Counted from the first letter of the stretch, positions 43,670 through 55,507 are shown. The stretch is 64,000 bases of DNA from Pseudopithomyces maydicus (GCA_026873275.1 JANTUC010000017.1:124001-188000); one strand, 5' to 3'. A program made the numbers and translations. The notes: generated from the sequence alone by a model not told the origin.

Positions 43670-46600
43670 ATGTTGAACGGACTTAAGAACAGCATCTCTA
43701 ACACCCTACACAACGTTTCTGGCTTTGTTGGAGGGTCGGCCAGCGAGACGGCAGCAGCTTCAAGTGTAAGTCATTTGCTCATTTGTTTCTCGAACTTTTG
43801 GGGGTCGTATCGAGTTTAACAGGCGAGAAACAGTCAAACGATGCCGCCGAGCCGAGTCGCACCCGCCCACACCGTCCTTCTCGCCCTCCCGCCCCCCACC
43901 GTGTGCCTGTCACGGTAGATATTTCCCATAGTCCTCCGCCGTTGCGGGCGCCGCTTGTTTCTCGCGCTCCCGAGCAGTCCTCAGTGCCTCCTCCACGCCG
44001 ACGCCGGGTTTGCCTGGAAGAGACAAAGCGTGTTACCGGCAAGACGAAGTAAGATGCAGCATGTACGAGGTGGTAAGAGAAGTGGGTCTGACAATAGGGT
44101 GATAGGTCAGGTGCCTACCCTCTCCCGGATCCCCGATTTTTCTTTCACGACCGCCGTGCCGACATGGGAAAGGTGTGTGTTCGCAAGTGACCTGGAGAGG
44201 ACAAGAACTGATGGGAACTAGCCGGGTGCAAACCATGCCCCTCAACCTAGAAATACTTTGAACCAGTCAAGCAATACCCCTCTAGCAAACACCCGGAAAA
44301 CATATGGTCTCCCGCGTTCTGGTCATAGAAGTTTTCCAATAGTCGACGAGCCATTTATGCCCGACACCCACATAACGAAGAAGCGGAGAACGGAAAATCA
44401 ATTTGCAGTCGGGATCTATGATGAAGATGATGCTCGAGAGCTGAAGTCAGATGACCGTGTATCCCGGCCCGAGTCTCGTCACAGTGTGAACAGTGGTCGA
44501 GTCTCGTGGTCAGGTTCGAAGGACAATCGGAGCGAGTTTGGACGTGCACACGACCTTGCTAATTCTCATCGTAAAAAGTCGCGGGCTGGCAGTTCCCGGG
44601 TAACCAACGGGGACGCGACTTTACCAATCAGCATCGACGATGACGAGGAAGAGACACCCAATCGTGGCAAGACCTCTAGACAGATGCAATTGCAAGCCTT
44701 CCAGCAGGGCATCGATGTTCCAGCAGCATCGCCCACACGCCGACGATTATCAGAAACAACATCGAGTCACTTCCGACCTAAGATGAACCATTCAACACAT
44801 CCTACGGGTGTTTCCAAGCAGAAATCTCAAAAGTCCGACTATCTGCGAAATCAATTCCACCGAGCCACCCCTCTGTCCAAAACAAAATGGCCATTGGAGT
44901 GGGCAAGAGCGCATCATTGCAGCGAAACTGACGAGCCGGGTCTCTTCCTTAGATCTAATGATGAGTACAATTATTCGATCACAGGTGCGAAGCGAGACGA
45001 TGTTCGATGCGAATTTACTTTCCATAAGATCAACAAAGCCTATTCAGATAACCAATCGCGAGTCCGCTTGTCAGGCTCTACGGATAGTAACGATTGCCGA
45101 TACGAGGTTGATATTGTCTTTCTAATCAAGGAAGACCTCCATCAGCTTTTACAGGCGGTAGCAAGGTCTATAACGCAGCAGCAGGTGGTCGTCAAATCCA
45201 CAAAGTACATGAGGGTGATATTTGAGAAGCCACTGGAGATGCCTTCACAGTCACCGAATGCAACGTCCGCCCCCACTATCGTCGACGAAGTCCGTCCTAC
45301 CTCGAGTGGCTCAAGGAAGGCCAGACTTATCTATAATTTACGTAGCGACGAGACCACTGCGACCTCACCAGAACAACCAAAATCCACGCATGAGAGCACC
45401 GCAGTGCGAAACACAGGAAGACCAGTGCGAGCGACCCGGCAAAACCGAAATATCGGTTTAGACCTCGACGACTACGAAGATACAATATATGAAAAGTACT
45501 CGGTGATTCATGGTCTTGGACAGCCGTGGAGAAAGCAGTTAGAATATGGGAGTGGGCGTAATCGTGCGGTCGTCGATTATACAGATCTGCCGCGCCTTGA
45601 TGATGGGGAATTTCTCAATGATTCGCTCATCAATTTCTACCTCCTCTACCTCAAGGATCAGGCGAAAGCGTCTGGCGAGCGAGTCAAAGTCTTCAACACT
45701 CATCTCTTTGACACGCTGACTCGCAGAACACCGGGGCAGAGGTCCAAAATTAATTATCAAGGTGTCGCTAGATGGACCAGACATGAGGATATCTTTGGCT
45801 ACGATTATATCGTGGTTCCCATCAACCAGGATCTTCACTGGTACCTCGCAATTATTTGCAACGTCTCCAATATTGCCCGCGTTCCAGCGATTGAGGATTT
45901 GACGCAGAGCGAAAGTCTGAACTCTGAAGGGCCAAAAGCCGCTACCAAAGACGAAGAGAAAGCGGGAGAATCTGCGGGGGCAAAATCATCTCCTACACTG
46001 GTCGATAAGACGCCTAATTCGCCAGTGCCGGTGGCTCAACCCGCAGAATTGGATGCGGAAACCTCAGACCTAGACGTGGTTGATGGACATGCCTCTGGGT
46101 TTAGGTCTCATCGGAACGCAGCGAGTGGAAGCCCCAGTACCGTGGAATCGCCAGCAGAGGCGACGGCTCGATTGGATAAATTGAGTCTCAACGATAACAA
46201 ATCGAGCGGAGTGTCACTCGGTGGCAAGTCGGCATCATCGCCTAAGAAGACGAAGCGACGCGGGCCCCCGCGACATAAATACAATCCTAACGAACCCGTC
46301 GTCATTGTTTTAGACTCGCTTTACACTATTTCGAAATCTAATGTTGTCCAAGTTCTCAAAGATTACATAAAGGCCGAGGGCGAAGACAAGCGCGGCATGC
46401 ATGCAGAAATCACCCAGAATGGCTTTTACGCGAAGACTGAGCATGTGCCCCAGCAGAAAAATTCTCATGACTGCGGCGTATACGTTCTCGGGTATGCGCA
46501 AAAGTTCTTTGAGGACCCAGATGGCTTTAGGAATCGATTACTCTCTGGCGAGATGCGAGCGGACACTGACTGGCCCGACATGGACGTGGAAAAGATGCGC

Positions 46601-47725
46601 GGCGACATACGTGGTATCCTTCAGGGCTTGTACTCGGAACAAGCGGCTCGGAACAAAGAGAAGAGGGCTGAGAAGGGAGCCAAAATGGACACTGCTACAA
46701 CACCTGCGGAGATGAACGACCCTGACATTTCGAGTGTTGCTAAGACGGTGGAGCTCGCGTCAGAAGAAACATTGAAGGACGAAGGTACCGAATCAGAGAA
46801 AATGGGGCCAATCACAAAAGAACACGCCACTGTCCTTCCAGATAAGCAGTCGCAATCTAGACTCGCTTCTCCGTTTGATCCGCAGTCTTCCCCAAAGCGC
46901 AGCAGAACGCGATCGCACAGCTTAGTTGTCCCTATCAAAGTTGATGGATCGCCTTCGCCTCCAGCCAGGCATTTGTCATCTTCAGACGTCACCAGTCGCG
47001 AGGCATCGTCTCAAGCGGAGGTCCCGCGCAGGCATCAGAGCCCAGTAGTGGTGATTCCATCCCCAGCACGGAAGTCGCCCAAACGACCAATTGCAGAATC
47101 ATTCCTAGATGGCGCAGATGAAAAGACCGCAAAACGGCCACGCACGGCCACCAAGCAGTCCCCCAAGCAGTCCCCGAAGCGCACCACCCAGCAGACTCGC
47201 GCGACCGACTCACGGTCTCCAGTCATAGCAGTCCGCTCACCAAGCCCCAAGCCGTCAAATCCCCACCGTCGCCCCAAGATAAGCCTCTCATCACCGCCTC
47301 GTGGTGCCAAATTCCCCAGCAGAGGATCTTCCCGCGACCCCATCCACATCGACGACTCCCAGGACAGCATCCTCCCCGCATCTAGCCCCATCAAAAGTAA
47401 GATCCGCCGCTTGGACGTAGACGAAGACGAAGAACCTGACATCATCATCACGTCTCCCCACCCGAATTCCAAATCTGGGGTCCGCTCAACGTCTCAGCAC
47501 CAGGGATACCATTCCTCGCCCCCTACCAAGCTCCCTGCGAGACGCAAGTCGCCGTATTTCGTGGACGACGTGGATGTCGTGGCGCAGTCTAGGGCGCTGG
47601 ATTACTTTGCGCAGAGGGCGAAGAAAGACCAGCGGAGAAGAAGGGCGGAAGAGGATGAGAGCAAGGCGTGGGAGGTCCCTGAGACGCCGCCTCCGCCTGA
47701 GAAGGAGGCGCGGGATGGTGATTGA
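43670..47725 (+). CDS. Ulp2/SENP6-type SUMO-specific protease
   Basis: Three exons are modelled: 43670-43763, 43823-44048 and 44251-47725, giving 1264 aa. The C48 catalytic domain lies at about residues 530-880: LDDGEFLNDSLINFYLLYL, the catalytic His in INQDLHWYLAIIC, the Asp in VIVLDSL, and the Cys in SHDCGVYVLGYAQ. A ~140-residue insertion between the His and Asp blocks is a Ulp2/SENP6-7 trait. The long flanks are disordered, Ser/Pro/Arg-rich, with SUMO-interaction-like acidic stretches (IDDSQDSI, DPIHIDD) near the end. It should remove SUMO chains in the nucleus. Exon 1 ends at donor GTGTAA; the stronger GTAAGT two bases later would break the frame. A four-codon upstream ATG frame at 43665 overlaps the start. 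Confidence 0.9.
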
Positions 47726-48238
47726 GTGGGTCGGTGGGTGCTATAAACTGAATTTTCACAGGAATTTACGGCCTCGAGAGGGCTGTGAAGATGATGAGAA
47801 TAATCAATCAGATTGGGTCCGGTGATATGGGGGCGATGGATGTATTGCATGCATGTACTTATGTATGTATGGTAGTAAATTTGGCGATGGAAAGGGCATG
47901 CGATGCTGTCGTGGCGAAAGGACAGGAACAGGAATGAAAAGGGAAAAGGGAATTGGTGAGGTGAAAACGGGTATGCGTACAAATACCCAACCAGCGATGA
48001 AAGCGATACACGTCGATATACATTACACACATGTCTATTCAAGTGCTGCGTGACACGTAAACATCGTCATATACACATACACACACATGCAACCTCATCC
48101 ACATGCACATACCCATCCCCATCCGCACAACCCCATCCCCAACTTCTTCCCACCATGACTCCCCACCTCACATCCTCACACCCCCTCCCTCCCCCCATCC
48201 TCCCACGCACTCCCCCTCCCCCCAACCCCCCATCCATC
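47726..48238. other. Convergent intergenic region
   Basis: About 0.5 kb between the ends of the protease gene and the PQ-loop gene; C-rich towards the right, without a supported gene. Confidence 0.5.
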
Positions 48239-49288
48239 TCAAACCCCTCCCTCTCCGGCGGCGGACTCCGCACCTCCTTCAACCCCCCACCCCACCCACA
48301 CCCCCTCGACCCCATCCCCCCACACAAACCACTGCACGCCCAACCCCAAATCGCACACGGCCTGAAAAATGCCACACACCTTAAACGCCCACGGCACCTC
48401 CCCCTCGCTGCTCGCAAAAAAATACCACATCTTAAACGTATCGCCCACGATCCAGTTCGCAATCACGCTGGGCCGGAACCCCTTGCACCCCCTGCGCCTG
48501 TAATTCGCCAGCAGCTGCGGTAAGGGTAGGGTGGCTTCGACGGTCAGGGCGACGGCGCCGAGGGCCGCGGCGTAGGCTTCGAACAGCGGCGCGGGGAAGG
48601 CGGAGAGGAGGAGGAGGGTTAGCGTGGAGAGGGTGCCTGAGAAGAGGAGGAGGAAGGTCCAGTAGGGGCGGGGGAGCGCCATTGCCAGAAGGAGTAGGGG
48701 CGGGGGGAGGGCGAGGTGCTGAAGGGGAGGGGGGCAGGGAGGGGCGGTTGGAGAGCGCGATGTGGAGGAGGAGGGTGTGCACGAGGATCATGAGGAGGGA
48801 TTGGATGAGGAGGGAGGGCGCGAAGTGCGCGCCGAACCAGTAGAGGACTCTGTTGGGGTTAGCTTGGCTTGGTGGGGTGGTGGTGGTGAGAGGGAGGCAG
48901 AGATAGAGGGAGATATAGAGGGAGGGAGAGAGAAAAAGAGAGGGAGAGATAGAGGAAGGAGGGCGGGCGATGCAAGAAAGTGGGAAAGAGTATATATAAT
49001 CACACGCACTTCAAAATGCTCGCCACCAGCATGATAAGCGGTATATCCAGCGAGAACCCAGCCGACGACTTGGTGCGGTGTATGCTATGGATCTGGTCCG
49101 CGTACGACGTTATCGGGCTCGTTGCGATGCTGCCGCAGAAATCACCAGTCAGCTTGGTTCGGTCGCTTGCACAACGCCAACGGGAACCGCGGGGAGACGG
49201 AGACGGAGACGGAGACGGAGACGGAGACGGGAGAGGCGACGCACAAGATGGGCGCGATCGACGTCACGAGCGAGTTTATGAAGCCCAT
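48239..49288 (-). CDS. PQ-loop repeat membrane protein with two apparent frame breaks
   Basis: Exons on the minus strand are 49288-49245, 49129-49010 and 48849-48239. The protein starts MGFINSLVTSIAPI. It shows the first PQ-loop-like repeat (SPITSYADQIHSIHRTKSSAGFSLDIP), then VLYWFGAHFAPSLLIQSLLMILV, and the second repeat LPLPQLLANYRRRGCKGFRPS followed by GDTFKMWYFF. The family (human SLC66A2/PQLC1-like) sits in Golgi or endosomal membranes. The conserved RPYSFWQWRS motif in exon 3 is in a different frame from both its neighbours. Adding one base at the G runs 48702-48707 and 48670-48674 would restore one frame of 258 codons. Either the assembly undercalls homopolymers or the gene is broken. 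Confidence 0.8.
49196..49232. repeat. GGAGAC hexanucleotide repeat in intron 1 of the PQ-loop gene
   Basis: About six GGAGAC units lie inside the first intron of the minus-strand PQ-loop gene. Simple repeat. Confidence 0.85.
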
Positions 49289-49989
49289 CGCGGCGGAGGG
49301 CGTGTCTGGCGATGCCAGACAAGACTGGTGCGGGTGCGGGTGCGGGTGCGGGCGCGCGCCGGGGAGGGCGGAAAGATGCGATGCGATGCGATGGTAAAAT
49401 TGGCGCGCGGCGGATGGGCGGGAGGGAGGGAGAGGATCGCGCCGGTTTACGCGGGACGGTCACCGGAGGTTGGCGGGCGGCGGTGCGGTACAATGCGATG
49501 CGACGCGGTTGTTTGTGTTTGTGTACCTCGCTCGCTCGGGGCAGATCGAAAAGCCAAAAAGGAGCGGAGCGCATCTGGTACATGGCGGCTAAGCTTTCGT
49601 GCAGTAGTGCCCGTTGCAGGGGGGCGATAAGGCGTTATCGGCGCGCGGTGGTCGCTGCAGCTCCGCCTGGCCATGTGAAGGGAGCCCCGCTGGACGGACG
49701 TGTGACGCGGTGGAGCGAGCGATTGTGCATACGGGTTAGGGTTGGGGTTGTGCAAACTGTGTTGCGTTTCTTTTGTATCTACAAACTTCTATCTTTATTA
49801 TAAATATACAAACATATATCATATATCCTCATCCCCCACCCCCTCCACCTTCTTCACCCCTCCATCCACTCACCAACCTCCTATCCCATCCCATCCCACC
49901 TTCCTTCCTTCTTCTTCTTCGTCTTCTTCTTCTTTTTCCTCTTCTTCTTCCTCCTCCTCCACACCCACCCATCCACCAACCCACCCACC
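49289..49989. other. Divergent promoter region, GC-rich
   Basis: 0.7 kb between the PQ-loop and cyclotransferase-like genes. It holds GCGGGT repeats at 49325-49360 and a long polypyrimidine tract (CTT/CCT) at 49885-49965, directly before the + strand start codon. Confidence 0.55.
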
Positions 49990-50793
49990 ATGTCCACGCA
50001 CACCGCCTTCTTCTACGGCACCCTCATGGCGCCCCCGGTCCTCCACCGCGTCATCTGGGGGTCCCCCACCCCGCCGACCCCCGCCCACGCCTCCCTCCTG
50101 CACATCCGCCCCGCCATCCTGCACGCCCACCAACGCCGCCACGTCCGCGGCGCAGACTACCCTGCCGTCGTCCCCTGCCCCGGGTCCTCCGTCCGCGGCA
50201 CCCTCGTCACCGGTCTGACCGACGGGGATATCTGGAGGCTGGATATCTTCGAGGGCGACATGTATGTGAGGAGGAGGGTGGGCGTGAGGCTTTTGGTGGA
50301 GCGAGCGAGGGGGGAGGGGGTCGTGGTGGGGAGGGAGAGGGGGAGGGAGAGGGAGAGATAGTAGGTGCCAAGAAAAGAGAAAGAGAAGGAGACGAAGAGG
50401 GCGGCATGGGCGATTTAGCGCAGAGGGAGGAGGATAATGTCGAGGGGGAGGAGGAGATTCAGGCCGAGACGTACATTTGGGTAGCGCCTGTTGAGGAGCT
50501 GGAGGATGGGGAGTGGGATTTTGAGGTTTTCGTGAGGGAGAAGATGGGGAGGTGGGTTGGGGAGGGGGCGGCGGAGGCGGATGAGGGGTTCAAGGGTGAG
50601 TGGTTGTTTTTTTTTTCGTTCGACCGAGGGACATGTACGTACGTGTGTGGACTAACGCGCGTGTGTAGATGTGGAAGATGCGGTGGCCGCGGGCAAGGAT
50701 CCGACGGGCGGGAGGGGCGCGAATGGGAGTATCACGAGGCAGTTGGAGCGGGATGGGAAAATCGAAGAGGAGGCTTTGAAGAGCGCGGTTTAG
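49990..50793 (+). CDS. Gamma-glutamylcyclotransferase-like (AIG2) protein with one frame break
   Basis: The start MSTHTAFFYGTLMAPPVL is the classic YGTL substrate-pocket motif of the AIG2/GGCT fold. It is followed by RGADYPAVVPCPGSSVRGTLVTGL and DIWRLDIFEGDMYVRRRV. After a purine-rich stretch at ~50300-50360 the family continues in another frame (AETYIWVAPVEELEDGEWDFEVFVREKM). Intron 50596-50668 (donor GTGAGT) then leads to a final exon ending at 50793. The total is one base short of a multiple of three, and no intron reconciles the frames. A missing G in the GGGGG/GGGGAGGG tracts would. Without it, translation stops at 50359. Fungal members are small cytosolic proteins that may cleave gamma-glutamyl or related amides. 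Confidence 0.78.
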
Positions 50794-52325
50794 GTGCTGT
50801 GGACGTGTAGGTGGGAGGTCTGAATGTGGCAAGGTGGGGCCTGAGAGATGGCCAACTCGGAGATCCATCAATACGTCGCTTTGACATGGCATCTCAAGCG
50901 TTGCCGTGCCTTCGCGTCTGAGTATGTGCAGGGATAGTCATCCCGCATTTACCAACGGTCTCTGGCCTGTCCAGGACTCCATTGCTGTCATCCGGATCGG
51001 GAGGCCATAATCTGGGACCCGACGTTCCTACATCGTCACCCATCTTACCACATGCCCCAACACACGCACACTACAAATACCTCCACCAAATCGAGAACAT
51101 ACATCAAGTCAAAAATCCCCACTGACCAACCCTGTATAGTCGTACAGACGGCAAACCCACGCACGGCTACCTGTACATGTAGGAAGTCGTCCAACTGTGG
51201 TTCGTGAATAGATTACATCTTTGCTCCAACATTTTAGAAGTAGACACACAAACAAACCCCACCGTGGGATTTACTCCATGGATTTTTTTGAGGTGCTCAA
51301 TTCAAGCGTTTAATAAAATTTTCCGTAGCCACGTATACCCATGTTTCTTGCTCGTGTAACATGTTGTCGATGATTGGAAAGAGTAGCATCAGACAAAGTA
51401 GCTGACCATGTTTTCATGCAATGTAGTCATCGAAACACTCAGTTATCGTATCTTTTATATATAACTGCGTGAGTTGAAAAATATATGGGGTAACTCCTGG
51501 GATTTGCAAGGCTTGAATCGGGTTTATATGACATGGGAGGGGAGGTGCTGGGAGGGGTGGATGGGCGAGATGGTGGTGGGAATGTGTTGGGAGGGGTGTC
51601 GCATTGGGGATGAAGTAAAGATCTGTTTAGATTGATGGCTATAGATAGACGGCTTGATATGGGTTGTACAGGAAATCATTCGAGAGGGTTTCAAGGTATA
51701 TATGGACCAGTCTCGATACCTAGGCTGCTCTTACTATCAAGGCAAATGATTACCATAACATGATTGTGTTCAAGGTATATAGGGACCAGTCTCGATACCT
51801 AGGCTGCTCTTACTATCAAGGCAAATGATTACTATAACATGATTGTGTACTACTCGTGCGTGAAAACCATTTTGTTTACTTTAATATTTCTTTGAGTTCC
51901 GTTCTCCAAAGACATTTTGACTTGCAGAATTCCCAAGGGCTGTTCGAGAACAAAAGATAGTCAAATACACATAAAATCATAAATACACAGAACCCCAAAG
52001 GATCTATAGAATTGTTCACGGGGATTGCTTTTAGTCTAGATCTAGGACTTTAACCTATAGATATGTATCGCAACCAAGTAAGGGTATCTTCACTCATATT
52101 AATCTTCGTCATTGCACTTGTCTTTTTTAATGATATATATTTGAATATTTGATGTACGAAGGTCATATCACATGACCATCGCAGACAGCAATGCAGCACT
52201 GCACCACCGTCTTTGTCATCCTACTGATGTTGAAGCCTCATAGCTGCGATACCAAATCGAGCACTAGAAGCTTTGTTCCAATTTCTCTTGCCCGTCCTCT
52301 ACCACTCACCGTCCAAGACGCTCAA
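50794..52325. other. Intergenic region
   Basis: About 1.5 kb without a supported gene. It contains the 79-bp tandem duplication at 51691-51848 and AT-rich sequence to its right. Confidence 0.55.
51691..51848. repeat. 79-bp tandem duplication, two copies
   Basis: Copies at 51691-51769 and 51770-51848 are nearly identical, with about three differences. They start TCAAGGTATATA and contain CTCGATACCTAGGCTGCTC. The duplication is recent by its low divergence and noncoding by context. Confidence 0.93.
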
Positions 52326-53330
52326 TTAGGCGCCCGTTGAACCTTTGTCGTCTTCACCATCGACGTACACAATGTCTATAGAGCGCGCAGACATCCATGG
52401 CCGGCCGCTGCTCGGTGAGAACATGTACGGTAGATGCGCCCGGTATCCGTAATTTTGTTGCAGCCGTCCCTTGTCAGCCTTCTTCAATACGCGGAATGTC
52501 TTACCCGCAAGAACCTCCTGGTCGTCGATGATAGCGACATTGAACCGCATGCCCCAGCGTCCGCTACGATCGAGTGAGCCGTTGCGATTGCGACTAGCCA
52601 CCGGATGAAGCATGAAGTGCTCCACGATAGGCGCTTCAATGATGTTGTTCGGGAAAAAGATATCTCGGAGCATCTTGAAGCGGGTCGTCCGCAAGGTCAG
52701 TGCTGAGTTGAAGGTCAGTGAATCAACGCAGAGAGGATAGTCCATATTAAAGAAATTGGTGCCGTCATCCAGGTGGACGGTGTGCCGATTGTCCTTGGCG
52801 CTGAGGAGCTTGTGGAACTCCCAGAAGAATCGATTGATGGGAATAGGCTCTTTGAGGGGTGTGACGTTGGACTTGGAAGCTTCCTTGTCATCATCCTCGT
52901 AAGTGTTGACAGTGATGTGTTGCACATGAAGAGGAAGAATGCGGACAAGTGCTCGTGGGAGGCCGGGATTCTTGGTCGTGTGTTCACCATTAGCATTCTC
53001 CAAGGCTTCGGCGGCGCAGAGATCTCGGAAGAAAGTATTCGGGATACTAATCTTGATGCCTTTCTGGATCTCTGTCAGCGTGCTTGGCGAAGACGTGAGC
53101 AGCTTGGTGGTAGGGCTGGTCAGGGCCCACTCTTCCTTCATGTTGGAGAGATACTGGTTAGTGTTCCGCAAGATCTCGCCCTGCAACTCCTCGTGGATCG
53201 TCTTGCATGAGAGCAGAAGACCCTTGATAGAGTCGATATGCTCCTTCACAGGGAAATCGATTGATGTGAAGTTGCTGCAGATCTCCAGTCGAATCTCTGT
53301 GGACAAATCTGTGAGTGAATTGGCCGCCAT
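52326..53330 (-). CDS. F-box-like fungal family protein, member 1
   Basis: A frame of 334 aa from the ATG at 53330, whose context GCCACCATGG is ideal; an in-frame ATG at 53381 would add 17 residues. The N-terminus LTDLSTEIRLEICSNF followed by GLLLSCKTIHEE resembles the F-box/2EXR-like start (LPxEIRxxIY...LLLSCK) of large fungal families. The rest (SSPSTLTEIQKGIKISIPNTFFRD, RALVRILPLHVQHITVNTYEDDD) aligns with the neighbour at 53977-54750. No enzyme motif is visible. A substrate-recognition role in ubiquitin ligases is possible but unproven. Confidence 0.75.
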   Translation of the reverse strand: MAANSLTDLSTEIRLEICSNFTSIDFPVKEHIDSIKGLLLSCKTIHEELQGEILRNTNQYLSNMKEEWALTSPTTKLLTSSPSTLTEIQKGIKISIPNTFFRDLCAAEALENANGEHTTKNPGLPRALVRILPLHVQHITVNTYEDDDKEASKSNVTPLKEPIPINRFFWEFHKLLSAKDNRHTVHLDDGTNFFNMDYPLCVDSLTFNSALTLRTTRFKMLRDIFFPNNIIEAPIVEHFMLHPVASRNRNGSLDRSGRWGMRFNVAIIDDQEVLAGKTFRVLKKADKGRLQQNYGYRAHLPYMFSPSSGRPWMSARSIDIVYVDGEDDKGSTGA

Positions 53331-53976
53331 GGTGGCTTGATCTTCCGAGTTGATGTTTGCGTGTGTGTGAGGTGCGGACATCAGCGCAGTGGAGATGTGT
53401 CTATATGCTATTCCCAAGTCAAATCAAGGTTGATTCGTTTGGAGGTGTAGTCAGTGACAATCAGGGCCGCTGATGCCTAGTGGGTTGACACTTCATCAAG
53501 AACAAGAAGGTTGGTCTTTATATCTGGATAACGTGGCAGTATTTTCATGTGCATACTTAGTGATTACATCTATATACACATTGTGAAAATTCTGGGTGAA
53601 ATTTCAAGGACAGAGCCCTTACTGAGCTATCTACCACGAGTTTCATCTCACTCACATGCTTCTTTGAACGCATAGCATTTATCACCACACTGCAAAATAG
53701 CCCTTCTCCATTCACGTAATTCCAGATCTTTCCTCGATTCAAGGCAGTGGGAATATGCCTCGACTGTGTCCCGCTTCGGTGCCGTATTTTGATATATAGC
53801 GCACTCCTGGCTAGGAAACGACTCGGCGGATGTGACAATGATTTCTCAAAAAGAAGTTATGCGGCGGATAGATGACCCCACGGAAGATAGTTATATGTCT
53901 CAGGCCTTGTTCTGATAAATAGTCCAGTTGATGAGAACGGTCAATGGCAAGCGAATTCTGTGCATCGTCACCTAAT
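53331..53976. other. Spacer between the two tandem family members
   Basis: About 0.65 kb without a supported gene; presumed promoter of member 1 and 3' end of member 2. Confidence 0.5.
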
Positions 53977-54750
53977 TCAAACTTTGGCTTCCGCCCAGAT
54001 ATCCTTCACCACTTGTCCGTACCAGGTATACTGGCGACGTGACCAAATAGCTCCTGTCGCGGGACCGCAAACGTGGTCTCTAGTCAAATCTAGGGTCCTA
54101 TCCGAAGGATGGCTCATGGCGTAGTAAGGTAGAACGAGGTCTTCGCCACTAGATGACCCGTCCAACGTACCCCACTCAAATGCAATTGCTCCGATCTCAC
54201 TTCCTTGTGATAACGCAAATCCTGATCCGTCATCCGTCATAATTCTTCTAGAGGGTTTCCAAGGATCCATTACTTCCAAAAGACCTCTGATAAAATCCGC
54301 CATCGAACTTTCTGTTATTTGGATATCGGAATGCTTCGTATCTTCGTTGTCTTCGTATCTTGTGAATACGAGCCGGCGGATACCCAGTTGGACCAAAGAT
54401 AATAGAGATGCCGAAAATGTCCTTGAGGCGGGAAATTGGGTTTCTCGGGCGCGAAAGTAGGAATTCGGGATGGCAACAGATATACTTTCGAGTTCAGATA
54501 ACGTGGTAGGCGAGGAAATTTTCAGTGGCGCTTTATGCGACTCCATCCACTCAGCGCCGATGCTTTCCAAGTATTTGGTCATGTTCCGAATCAGCTCATG
54601 TTTCATTTCGAAATGAAACAGCTTGCAAGATAGAAATAGTCCTGTCCAGTCTGCGATCCGAGATCCAGCCATCGGGAACATCTGTTCGTAAATCTTAAGT
54701 CGGATTTCTGCCGGAATAGCTTGGAGCATGTTGCGCGCAGTCCCTTCCAT
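53977..54750 (-). CDS. F-box-like fungal family protein, member 2
   Basis: A frame of 257 aa starting at the first ATG. LQAIPAEIRLKIYEQMFP then GLFLSCKLFHFEM gives the same F-box-like start as the neighbour at 52326-53330. Further shared blocks are ISSPTTLSELESISVAIPNSYFRA and IRRLVFTRYEDNED. It is shorter than member 1. The two genes are in tandem orientation, so duplication with divergence is likely. No function can be read. Confidence 0.75.
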   Translation of the reverse strand: MEGTARNMLQAIPAEIRLKIYEQMFPMAGSRIADWTGLFLSCKLFHFEMKHELIRNMTKYLESIGAEWMESHKAPLKISSPTTLSELESISVAIPNSYFRARETQFPASRTFSASLLSLVQLGIRRLVFTRYEDNEDTKHSDIQITESSMADFIRGLLEVMDPWKPSRRIMTDDGSGFALSQGSEIGAIAFEWGTLDGSSSGEDLVLPYYAMSHPSDRTLDLTRDHVCGPATGAIWSRRQYTWYGQVVKDIWAEAKV

Positions 54751-55012
54751 TGTGGCGGAAACCTTTTCTCGATACTATGCGAAGCGGAGGTATTTAGATC
54801 GTTATGTGTAGTTCCAAAGGTCGTTGACGATCTTAGGATTTTCCACGAACTTGGGCGCTGAACAAGGGGGAAAATCCCACAGAAATGTCTGAATTGTTTA
54901 CAAAACCCAGAGCTATGATGGCCTGCGGATATAACAGAGGCAGGATCGGTCGGTCGGCAAGCGAAAACCGTACCCCTGCTGCAATATGAGGTCATCCTAT
55001 CAAATACCAACA

Positions 55013-55402
55013 TCATCTTGCAGACACAACAATGCTTAATCCCCGACCACTCGCTACGAACTCTCTGATACTAGATAGTAACGATCTACCAATACATAAG
55101 AAACTGCGAAAACAATAAGATTCATCAATCTGCCCGTTTATCGTGAATGATTCTCCACTGGTGGGCTGCGCGACCGGGATTGTAGGATCATCGGGCAAAG
55201 GGCGAGATATGACAAAGATCAGATAGACTGATGCATCGGTGCTGGCTTTACCCAACTCCGATAGGCGTGTCTTCTGATCTTTTATACGGACAAGCCCGAC
55301 AAAGTCCCCGGGTGGGAGAGAAACTCTACCAGAACGACGATATGGGCCTTTGCATGATGTTATAATACCCCATTCAGAAAGAAACTTGCGATACGAGTTC
55401 AT
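55013..55402 (-). CDS. Hypothetical small protein
   Basis: An ATG-started frame of 129 aa (MNSYRKFLSEWG...). Composition is ordinary, with a hydrophobic beta-like stretch ASVYLIFVISRPLPDDP. No family is recognised. It fills the gap between member 2 of the F-box-like family and the oxidoreductase gene. It may be real, or a chance frame. Confidence 0.35.
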   Translation of the reverse strand: MNSYRKFLSEWGIITSCKGPYRRSGRVSLPPGDFVGLVRIKDQKTRLSELGKASTDASVYLIFVISRPLPDDPTIPVAQPTSGESFTINGQIDESYCFRSFLCIGRSLLSSIREFVASGRGLSIVVSAR

Positions 55403-55507
55403 CTATGACAAATCAATGTGTTGGTCTATACGAGATATCGCAACAATTAGCTAAATGTGTCCTACTTGGCACAAACCAGGCATCTCATTTTCATCCAGCT
55501 CGAAAAT

